From the NCBI GenBank assembly GCA_900549895.1, contig URQG01000118.1:1-6385 (forward strand): DNA of 6,385 nucleotides, given 5' to 3'. This DNA is from an uncultured Lachnobacterium sp. Its GTDB lineage: Bacteria > Bacillota > Clostridia > Lachnospirales > Lachnospiraceae. Made by a program: the position numbers and the translations under genes. This document shows, one piece after another, positions 1-5,521 of this stretch; the first letter of the stretch is position 1, and every line of letters starts with the position of its first letter. Under the pieces are notes generated by a model. The model was not told where the DNA came from and made no database searches. It saw only the letters and a list, made by a program, of their open reading frames with translations.

Positions 1-55
1 GCCACCGGGTCAGCCCAGCCGGAGCACGCCGCCACAGGAGTTTCGCAATCGCCTA
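1..55. other. GC-rich unidentified stretch at the left edge
   Basis: This stretch is clearly richer in G and C than the rest of the window and ends abruptly in AT-rich DNA at about position 54. No convincing reading frame is seen: two of the three minus-strand frames contain a stop codon and none has an ATG. Read on the minus strand it lies just downstream of a candidate promoter, so it could be the 5' part of a leader or a structured RNA whose body is outside the window. Short GC-rich self-complementary pieces are visible, such as GGG with CCC at 7-9 and 14-16, but no full stem-loop can be defended. I compared it by memory with SRP RNA, tmRNA, RNase P RNA and several riboswitch cores and found no match. 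Confidence 0.3.
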
Positions 56-56
56 A

Positions 57-87
57 AATATAAAGGATGAACCAGGGTGAGAGTCAA
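57..87 (-). promoter_or_regulatory. candidate promoter with 19-bp spacer, directed off the left edge
   Basis: On the minus strand a -35 like box TTGACT (87-82) is followed after exactly 19 bp by a -10 like box TATATT (62-57). Both match the sigma-A consensus well (5 of 6 bases each). A 19-bp spacer is longer than the usual 17 and is typical of promoters that MerR-family activators untwist. The spacer has only a weak central dyad (ACC, two bases, GGT), so MerR control is a guess. It sits downstream of the blaR1-like gene's terminator, so it would start a new transcription unit whose gene lies outside the window. Confidence 0.4.
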
Positions 88-113
88 GTATTTTTCTATT
101 TTTATTTACATAA

Positions 114-143
114 CAAATTCAGGCAGGTCTTTCAACCTGCCTG
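114..143 (-). terminator. Rho-independent terminator after the blaR1-like gene
   Basis: Reading the minus strand, a perfect 9-bp stem CAGGCAGGT / ACCTGCCTG (143-135 with 128-120) encloses the six-base loop TGAAAG. It is followed by AATTTGTTATG, which is U-rich but interrupted. The stem begins 11 nt after the stop codon of the M56 peptidase gene. On the plus strand the stem is followed by CCATCAATT, so it would not terminate in that direction. The weak U-tract makes efficiency uncertain. Confidence 0.7.
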
Positions 144-154
144 CCATCAATTCT

Positions 155-1693
155 CTAAAATTGAAAACTCTGCGCCCACGCGAGCATATCTTCTTTCGTA
201 TAATTCTTAGTGTTCAACGCCAGAATATATCCTGTTTCTTCATTTTCTCTCACCAAATAAAGCAGCCAATACTGTCCCGTCGTATCAATCTCCGACATAT
301 CCGTTCCCTTGTTTTTTTCTTTTTCCAATGCAGCAGCCGAATACAGATCATAATCGACTTTCACCAGATACCCCGGAGCGCATAAACCATCGATCGATCC
401 GTAATCTTCTACTGTAGAATGATTATCGGAGTATACCTGTTCAATCTTCCCGTCCTTCATCGTGCCCCAATCATCGGTCGTATTGAATTTCTGAATATAT
501 CCCGCAGAAATCATATCATCCGCACAGCTTGCCTCCGAACCGACTTTGTATACATTCGGTGTAAAAATCGTAAGATCATCGGCATTCTCAGCCTCCAATC
601 CATCAGGCAGTTGATATTCTGCGGTTCCCATCGTTTGTGCTGGATCATTTGCCGCTTTCGGATTTGTCAGAAAACATAACGAAGTCACAACAAGCGCAAG
701 GATTGCAAGCCCAACCATCCAGAATGCCGGCTTCCGATAATTAAGAACCGACTGAATCCTCTTCTTTACCCCGATTTCGCCGAACGCCAGCGGACCGGCA
801 GCAATCCGATGCGATGGATCGCTGAACGAAAGCAGCACGCGCGAGTAAACCTTTTTGTCTTCGGTATCCATATCCCGGATGACTTTCTCATCACACGCAA
901 GTTCCATATCGCGACAGAATAAAACGTAAGCAAGCCAGCAAAGCGGATTGAACCAGTACACCGTAAACAGACAATAACCAAGCGGTTTCCACACCTGATC
1001 CAACCGGCTCAGATGCGCTCTCTCGTGTGCAATGACATTGTCCGTCTGCACCTCATCCATATCGGACGGAAGATAGATCCCCGGTCGGATCACACCCAAG
1101 ATAAAAGGCGTGCGGATATTATCACACACATAGATGCCGTCCCTTATCCGGATGGAGGCCTGCACGTTCTTTCGGAAACGCAGATAACGGATTGCCGCAT
1201 ATCCCAGCAATAGCACCACACCGACAAACCATGTCCAACTGAGAATCCCCATATATTTCCATTCGGATGAGTCGTTGTTCATTCTCTTTGCCGCTGCACT
1301 TAGCGATGCTTCATTCGCATCGCTGTCGATCGTATTTCCGGCTTTCTTCCAAGTATTCTGACCATCTGCATTTCCTCCATGCGCAAGATTTCGGTTCTGT
1401 GCATCGTCCGAGTTATCATTCAATGCCTTGTTCGCGCCAGTAGCAAAGTTCAAAGACCGTCCATCTTCCCCCTGCATTCCAAGCTTTACCTCAACAAAAT
1501 CCATCTGCGGTGCCAGACTAAACCTACTCTCAATCGAAAACGGGCATACCAGTCTTACCGCAACCAGCCCCCATAACAGACAGTGTATCCACTTCGGTGA
1601 TCTACGCAGCACCCCCCGAAGAAGTACCGCAATCAGAATTAAAACCGATGCTGAAATGCTCATGTTCAGTAGCTTTACAAAGATTCCCTCCAT
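155..1693 (-). CDS. BlaR1-like M56 family membrane metallopeptidase / sensor
   Basis: This is a 512-residue polytopic zinc protease related to BlaR1/MecR1. Membrane segments are seen near residues 10-28, 36-52, 150-168 and 323-343. A long hydrophilic loop rich in Asn, Asp and Ser (about 65-147) lies between the second and third. The zinc site is intact: HERAH at 223-227 fits HExxH, and Glu264 of ELACDE is the likely third ligand; the family motif YWFNPLCW lies between them. In the family, the sensor responds to an outside signal and its protease inactivates the partner repressor. The C-terminal extracellular part (about 345-512) lacks recognisable SxxK, SxN and KTG penicillin-binding motifs and is shorter than the usual 250-residue sensor, so the ligand is probably not a beta-lactam (inference). 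The ATG at 1693 has AGGAG 8 nt upstream. The alternative is a GTG at 1699 that overlaps the repressor's stop as GTGA and gives two more residues. The stop is TAG. Confidence 0.88.
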   Translation of the reverse strand: MEGIFVKLLNMSISASVLILIAVLLRGVLRRSPKWIHCLLWGLVAVRLVCPFSIESRFSLAPQMDFVEVKLGMQGEDGRSLNFATGANKALNDNSDDAQNRNLAHGGNADGQNTWKKAGNTIDSDANEASLSAAAKRMNNDSSEWKYMGILSWTWFVGVVLLLGYAAIRYLRFRKNVQASIRIRDGIYVCDNIRTPFILGVIRPGIYLPSDMDEVQTDNVIAHERAHLSRLDQVWKPLGYCLFTVYWFNPLCWLAYVLFCRDMELACDEKVIRDMDTEDKKVYSRVLLSFSDPSHRIAAGPLAFGEIGVKKRIQSVLNYRKPAFWMVGLAILALVVTSLCFLTNPKAANDPAQTMGTAEYQLPDGLEAENADDLTIFTPNVYKVGSEASCADDMISAGYIQKFNTTDDWGTMKDGKIEQVYSDNHSTVEDYGSIDGLCAPGYLVKVDYDLYSAAALEKEKNKGTDMSEIDTTGQYWLLYLVRENEETGYILALNTKNYTKEDMLAWAQSFQF

Positions 1694-1695
1694 CG

Positions 1696-2061
1696 TCACT
1701 GCTCCTCTCCATAAGAATCGATCATCTGCCGGATCTCCTCGATCTCTTTCTTACTCAGTTTCTTTCTTGTCGTAAATGCAGCGAAAAAAGCCGGGAGCGA
1801 TCCCTCAAACGTATCCTCTACAAATTTCTCGCTCTGTGCTGCGGAAAACTCCGCTTTCGTCATGAGTGCTGTAACGGTTCCCTTCTCATTCTGAAAAATG
1901 CCACGCTCACACAGGCGCTTTAACATGGTATACGTTGTCGATTTCTTCCACCCCAGCTCCTTTTCGCACACTTTGACCAGTTCACCGGATGAAACCGGCT
2001 CCTCATTCCATATCATATCCGCGAACCGGGATTCCACTGCACCAAGTCTCAATTCTTCCAA
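1696..2061 (-). CDS. BlaI/MecI/CopY-family transcriptional repressor
   Basis: This is a small winged-helix repressor of 121 residues, close to the usual length of BlaI and MecI (about 120-126). The DNA-binding domain spans about residues 8-70, with the recognition helix in the segment WKKSTTYTMLKRL (38-50) and a wing around GIFQNEKGTVTAL. The C-terminal helices (about 72-121) are the dimerisation part, which the partner protease acts on in BlaI and MecI. I chose the TTG at 2061-2059, giving a protein that begins M-E-E-L-R-L-G. AAGGGGGA lies 10 nt upstream, and conserved family sequence begins there. The ATG at 2094 lies inside an operator-like dyad about 10 nt after the expected transcription start and has no good ribosome binding site. 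The ATG at 2154 lies upstream of the promoter. The gene is coupled to the M56 peptidase gene downstream. Target genes other than its own operon are not visible. The family call is firm; the start is a judgement. Confidence 0.88.
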   Translation of the reverse strand: MEELRLGAVESRFADMIWNEEPVSSGELVKVCEKELGWKKSTTYTMLKRLCERGIFQNEKGTVTALMTKAEFSAAQSEKFVEDTFEGSLPAFFAAFTTRKKLSKKEIEEIRQMIDSYGEEQ

Positions 2062-2076
2062 CGTTTGCTTTCCCCC
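2062..2076 (-). promoter_or_regulatory. ribosome binding site supporting a TTG start
   Basis: On the minus strand the run GGGGG (2076-2072), inside AAAAGGGGGAAA, lies 10 nt before the TTG at 2061. It is the only purine-rich Shine-Dalgarno-like stretch between the promoter and the conserved start of the repressor, and it is the main argument for the TTG start over the in-frame ATG at 2094. Confidence 0.6.
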
Positions 2077-2082
2077 TTTTTG

Positions 2083-2099
2083 GTCTAACGTCATTAGAC
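2083..2099. promoter_or_regulatory. operator-like dyad O2 (GTCTA-N7-TAGAC)
   Basis: This 17-bp imperfect palindrome, GTCTAACGTCATTAGAC, has symmetrical arms GTCTAA / TTAGAC. It lies just downstream of the expected transcription start of the repressor operon. The same arms recur in a second 17-bp site 29 bp upstream. BlaI-family dimers bind short dyads next to or over their own promoters, so a repressor site is the simplest reading. That this repressor is the one binding here is inference. Confidence 0.65.
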
Positions 2100-2106
2100 T
2101 TTCTAT

Positions 2107-2129
2107 TTGTAGTCTACAACCGTTAGACT
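2107..2129. promoter_or_regulatory. operator-like dyad O1 overlapping the -10 box
   Basis: The 17-bp site GTCTACAACCGTTAGAC (2112-2128) shares the GTCTA-N7-TAGAC layout of the downstream dyad; with flanking bases its arms are AGTCTA (2111-2116) and TAGACT (2124-2129). A second perfect palindrome, TTGTAGTCTACAA (2107-2119), overlaps it and contains the TGTA/TACA half-sites known from classical BlaI and MecI operators. Its left arm is also the promoter's -10 hexamer, so a bound dimer would block RNA polymerase. Confidence 0.65.
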
Positions 2130-2139
2130 GGTTTGTCAA
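2111..2139 (-). promoter_or_regulatory. sigma-A promoter of the repressor/peptidase operon
   Basis: On the minus strand a perfect -35 box TTGACA (2139-2134) is followed by a 17-bp spacer and a -10 box TAGACT (2116-2111, 4 of 6 consensus bases). Transcription would begin near 2104. This places the in-frame codons at 2154 and just below it outside the transcript. The good -35 with a weak -10 fully covered by an operator fits a promoter held under repression. Confidence 0.7.
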
Positions 2140-2150
2140 CACATTTTTAC

Positions 2151-2171
2151 GCAAAAAGTAATACTTTTTGC
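2151..2171. repeat. perfect palindrome with 10-bp arms upstream of the repressor promoter
   Basis: GCAAAAAGTA (2151-2160) and TACTTTTTGC (2162-2171) are exact reverse complements around a single A at 2161. The centre lies about 57 bp upstream of the predicted transcription start of the repressor operon. It could be a binding site for a dimeric regulator or an A-tract upstream element for RNA polymerase. It could also be a weak bidirectional terminator (8-bp stem, TAATA loop), although no long T-run follows on either strand. Its role is not known. Confidence 0.55.
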
Positions 2172-2274
2172 CTTTATGGAAAACGGCATCTGCTCCTACT
2201 CCTAAAATCCTATCGCAAATTGATTTCTATATATCGTCTACCTTTATCAGACCATCTTATCGACACTTTTGCAT

Positions 2275-2311
2275 AGAAAAAGACGCCGGAGAAATTATTT
2301 TCTCCAACGCC
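2275..2311 (-). terminator. Rho-independent terminator of the sugar transporter operon
   Basis: In minus-strand RNA, GGCGUUGGAGAA (2311-2300) pairs with UUCUCCGGCGUC (2293-2282) over 12 bp around the loop AAUAAU, and TTTTTCTA follows directly. Three of the pairs are G-U wobbles. On the plus strand these become A-C mismatches, so the hairpin is strong only in the minus direction. It starts 13 nt after the stop codon of the last permease gene and closes the operon. Confidence 0.88.
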
Positions 2312-2324
2312 TTTTTCAATCAGC

Positions 2325-3236
2325 TTAACCTTTTACGGCACCGGCCATAACACCTTCAATAATATATTTCTGGCAGATCACATAAAAGACTACCAGCGGT
2401 ACGATTGCAAGCACAAGAACCGCCATCATTGCGCCCCAGTCCAACTGTCCGTGACTCTGTTTTAAGAACTGTACAGCAATCGGAATGGTCTTATATTTGT
2501 TCACATTGAGTACAAGACTCGGAAGCAGATAATCATTCCATACCCACATCGCATCCAGGATTGCAATCGTGATCGTTGTCGGCTTTAAAAGTGGAAAGAT
2601 CACTCTGAAATATGCCTGAATCGGACTGCATCCGTCAATGACTGCTGCCTCCTCGATTTCCATCGGAATGCCTTTGATAAAGCCGGTAAACATAAATACC
2701 GCAAGTCCCGCTCCGAATCCCAGATATACAACAATAATTCCAACCGGATTTGCCAGATGAAGAATGTTTGAGAACTTTGAAAGGGTAAACATTACCATCT
2801 GAAACGGTACGATCATGGAAAACAGGCAAAGCATGTAGATTCCCTTGGTCATCTTATTATGTACTCTCGTAATATACCATGCACACATCGAACAGCACAG
2901 CGCGATCAGGAACACGGAACCGACGGTAATCCATAAAGATAATCCAAAGCACCGAAAGAAATCTGTGTTTTTAATACCGTTCGCATAATTCAGCCATCCA
3001 CACATCGCCTTGCTGATTCCCTTTGTCCACTTATCAATTCCATCCGATAATGAAACGGAACTGATTCCAAATGGATTTCGGAAAATATACGCTTTCCGCT
3101 TAAAGGAATTCAAAAGTACGATAAAAAGTGGAGAGAGCCAAATGACCGAAATCACGGCAAATACAATTGTCAGTAACGTAGATCTTTTTGAGGTTCTTGC
3201 CGGATTCACCGTATCGGCTTTATTTTTTCGAGCCAT
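2325..3236 (-). CDS. carbohydrate ABC transporter permease, MalG/UgpE type (CUT1)
   Basis: This 303-residue inner permease subunit of a binding-protein-dependent sugar importer carries about six membrane segments, including about 19-43, 99-122, 134-154, 163-186 and 269-289. The cytoplasmic EAA loop, which docks on the ATPase, is clear at 194-219 (IEEAAVIDGCSP...FPLLKP). The C-terminus QKYIIEGVMAGAVKG is typical of the MalG side of CUT1 systems. The start ATG overlaps the stop of the other permease gene by one base (TAATG), and AAAGGAGGTG lies upstream with 10 nt from GGAGG to the ATG, so the two subunits are probably made in step. It is the last gene of the operon. The insert between the first segments (about 55-95) follows the usual periplasmic loop. 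The substrate cannot be read from the sequence. Confidence 0.95.
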   Translation of the reverse strand: MARKNKADTVNPARTSKRSTLLTIVFAVISVIWLSPLFIVLLNSFKRKAYIFRNPFGISSVSLSDGIDKWTKGISKAMCGWLNYANGIKNTDFFRCFGLSLWITVGSVFLIALCCSMCAWYITRVHNKMTKGIYMLCLFSMIVPFQMVMFTLSKFSNILHLANPVGIIVVYLGFGAGLAVFMFTGFIKGIPMEIEEAAVIDGCSPIQAYFRVIFPLLKPTTITIAILDAMWVWNDYLLPSLVLNVNKYKTIPIAVQFLKQSHGQLDWGAMMAVLVLAIVPLVVFYVICQKYIIEGVMAGAVKG

Positions 3237-4093
3237 TAGCTCTCCACCTCCTTTCTGGTTGTCAATTTATTCTGTGCAATAGAAATCACTGCAACCATGA
3301 TAAAGAACAATACCGCCTTTGCCTGTCCTACACCCTGCCATCCGGTAATACCGTACATTGTGTTGTAGATGTTCAATGCAAGAAGTTCCGATAATTTTCC
3401 CGGATTTCCGCCGGTGAGGGCCAGGTTCTGATCAAAAAGCTTAAATCCGTTTGTCAGTGTAAGGAATGTACATACCGCAATGGTAGGGATCAGCATTGGG
3501 ATCGTGACGCTTTTTAACGTCTGCCATGCCGATGCTCCGTCGATTTTTGCAGCCTCGATGATATCACCCGGAATATTCTGGATACCCGCAATGTAAATGA
3601 TCATCATGTAACCGATCTGCTGCCATGAAACAACGATGACAAGTCCCCAGAATGCCGTCCATTGTGTTGACGTGATCGTCATGCTGAACCGCTCAAGCAA
3701 CACATTAAAGATCATCAGCCATATGTAGGAAAGTACAATTCCACCAATCAGGTTTGGTAAGAAAAACACTGTACGGAAAAGGTTTGTTCCCTTAAGCCCC
3801 TTCGTCAGTAACAATGCGATCGCAAATGCTACTACATTGATGATCAGCATGGTAACGATCGTAAAAAGCGCCGTATACCACAAAGAATGCAAAAATGTTG
3901 TGTCCAGCTTGCCGTTTACAACAAATATCCTGGTGTAGTTTTCCAGTCCGATCCATTTCCAATCGGTAACCGTCGTAAATTTACAGAAGGATAAAAAGAT
4001 TCCGTAAATAAATGGGACGATAAAACCGATTGCAAATGCGATCATCGTCGGAAGTACGAAAACCGGCCACCATTTTCTTAAGCCTTTTTCCAT
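3236..4093 (-). CDS. sugar ABC transporter permease, MalF/UgpA type (CUT1)
   Basis: This 285-residue partner permease has membrane segments near 11-33, 72-97, 108-130, 148-170, 201-216 and 258-275. The EAA loop spans about 180-199 (EAAKIDGASAWQTLKSVTIP), and the family signature GFKLFDQNLALTGGNP follows at 216-231. Together with the MalG-type subunit it forms the membrane channel that accepts sugar from the lipoprotein. The start ATG has GGAGG at a good distance, and this ribosome site overlaps the stop codon of the binding-protein gene, 9 nt away. It is of UgpA length, without the extra N-terminal segments of E. coli MalF. The call is firm; the transported sugar is not known. Confidence 0.95.
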   Translation of the reverse strand: MEKGLRKWWPVFVLPTMIAFAIGFIVPFIYGIFLSFCKFTTVTDWKWIGLENYTRIFVVNGKLDTTFLHSLWYTALFTIVTMLIINVVAFAIALLLTKGLKGTNLFRTVFFLPNLIGGIVLSYIWLMIFNVLLERFSMTITSTQWTAFWGLVIVVSWQQIGYMMIIYIAGIQNIPGDIIEAAKIDGASAWQTLKSVTIPMLIPTIAVCTFLTLTNGFKLFDQNLALTGGNPGKLSELLALNIYNTMYGITGWQGVGQAKAVLFFIMVAVISIAQNKLTTRKEVES

Positions 4094-4102
4094 AATTGCC
4101 TC

Positions 4103-5494
4103 CTACTGTGCATCACCCTCATGTGCAAGAGCCCACTGTTCTGCCCATCCGTCTACAAATGCGCTGACAACGCCATCCCAGTCGCCGCTGCCTGAAGAGT
4201 AAGCAACAAGTGCGGATACAACGCCTGCTCTCCACTCATCTACGTTCGGAGTTGCGTTATAGCTCCATGCTACAGATGTCTTACCATCATTTACATACTT
4301 TGTTGCACACTGTGCAAGCTTATTGGATGTCTCATAGTCGCCTGTAAATGTATCAAATGTTGAGGTCAGACCCATCTGGTTTGTGAACGCATCACGACCT
4401 TCGTCAGAAGTGATGACCCACTCAAGGAAAGCGAGAGAAGCATCAATATCTTCCTGAGAAGCCTGGCTGTTGATGCCCCAGTAATTCTCAGTACCAACAG
4501 CAAGACCTTCGTTCTCATCATCAACACCGTAGTAGATCGGCATCATTGCAAGATCGTCTTCCTCGATCAGATAACCGTTTTCCGGGTTGGTAAGCGGAGA
4601 ATATTCCCAGTCACCATTCTGATAGAATACTGCTTCTTCCATACCAAATTCTGACTCTGCATCCAGTGATCCTGATGCAAGTGTGCTAGGATTTGCTGCG
4701 GTATCGGTGATGTACATATCCCATACATTTTTCATATTATCCAGATATTTGTCGGACACATCTGCCTGTCCTGCGGTAAGATTGCATCCGGCATCGCGGA
4801 ACTGATAATACAATGCAATGCTGGTGAGATGTCCGGAAAATCTCCAGGAAGAACCATCGTCAAGACCGGGGGATGCGATTGCCTCTGTCAGATCGGTTCC
4901 AAGTTCATCGTTAATCTCGTCTACACGGCTGTTAATATCATCACATACTGCTTTTAATGTCTCAAAATTGTTGATCTCATCAATGGATGACACAACCGCT
5001 GAATCCAGAGAACAGTAATCCTCAAGAATCTTCTTGTTATAGATCAGACCATAACATTCATAGCAATTTGCAACGCCGGCAATCTTTCCATCATTCTCAA
5101 TAACAAGAGATTTGTCGGATAAATGATCATACAATGATGTATTTTTCATGTCATATGTATATTCATTCCATGTTTTTGCATCATCCGGTTTTGATACATT
5201 AAAGATAGTCGGTGCATCGTCTTTTGCCATCTCGGAAGTCATTGTTGTGTTATAAGTTCCGGAAGCCGCTGTAAGAACCTCAACCGGTACACCGGTCTCT
5301 TCTGTATATTTAGCTGCCAGATCCTGCCAGACTCCATCAACCTCCGGCTTCATATTCAAGTAGTAAACACGACCTGTGCTACTTGCTTTTGCGGAAGTGT
5401 CTCCGCCACTCTCACCTGTAGATCCGCATCCTGCAAATAAAGATGCTGTCATTGCTGCAACCAGTCCCATTGCAATAAGTTTTCTTCTGTTCAT
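4103..5494 (-). CDS. extracellular sugar-binding lipoprotein of the ABC importer (family 1 solute-binding protein)
   Basis: This 463-residue lipoprotein catches the sugar outside the cell and hands it to the permeases. The N-terminus has Arg-Arg-Lys, a hydrophobic stretch and the lipobox FAGC, so Cys23 would be lipidated after signal peptidase II cleavage; a flexible Gly/Ser/Thr linker follows to about residue 41. The mature part has the layout of SBP family 1: a first beta strand and helix (YYLNMKPEVDGVWQDLAAKYTEETG region, 44-68), the hinge segment YGLIYNKKIL (148-157), and NGDWEYSPL (293-301), near where these proteins commonly use aromatics for sugar stacking. The ribosome site GGGAGGT lies 7 nt before the ATG. 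It follows the GH31 gene by 27 nt and precedes the permease genes, which fixes it as their partner. Many Trp and Tyr residues fit a carbohydrate ligand, but its identity is open. Confidence 0.95.
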   Translation of the reverse strand: MNRRKLIAMGLVAAMTASLFAGCGSTGESGGDTSAKASSTGRVYYLNMKPEVDGVWQDLAAKYTEETGVPVEVLTAASGTYNTTMTSEMAKDDAPTIFNVSKPDDAKTWNEYTYDMKNTSLYDHLSDKSLVIENDGKIAGVANCYECYGLIYNKKILEDYCSLDSAVVSSIDEINNFETLKAVCDDINSRVDEINDELGTDLTEAIASPGLDDGSSWRFSGHLTSIALYYQFRDAGCNLTAGQADVSDKYLDNMKNVWDMYITDTAANPSTLASGSLDAESEFGMEEAVFYQNGDWEYSPLTNPENGYLIEEDDLAMMPIYYGVDDENEGLAVGTENYWGINSQASQEDIDASLAFLEWVITSDEGRDAFTNQMGLTSTFDTFTGDYETSNKLAQCATKYVNDGKTSVAWSYNATPNVDEWRAGVVSALVAYSSGSGDWDGVVSAFVDGWAEQWALAHEGDAQ

Positions 5495-5521
5495 ATTTCT
5501 ACCTCCCTATAATAAAAATAT

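Noticed and set aside
1..60. SRP RNA, tmRNA, RNase P RNA, cobalamin, ZTP or SAM riboswitch
   Set aside because: None of the conserved core sequences I remember for these families could be aligned on either strand.
77..385. Open frame on the plus strand of about 100 codons
   Set aside because: It runs antisense through the M56 peptidase gene and its terminator, has no ribosome site, and encodes a sequence of no recognised family.
1428..1923. Two overlapping plus-strand frames of 108-115 codons
   Set aside because: Both are antisense to well supported genes (peptidase and repressor) and have no family-like features.
155..2061. Calling the pair a beta-lactam resistance regulator
   Set aside because: The sensor domain has no penicillin-binding motifs and no beta-lactamase or PBP gene is present in the window.
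2062..2154. N-terminal extension of the repressor (31 extra residues)
   Set aside because: It would need translation to start upstream of, or inside, the promoter and operator region, and the extension has no domain-like character.
2172..2274. A small gene or second promoter between the operon terminator and the palindrome
   Set aside because: No frame with a ribosome site and no convincing -35/-10 pair was found; this stretch appears to hold nothing I can name.
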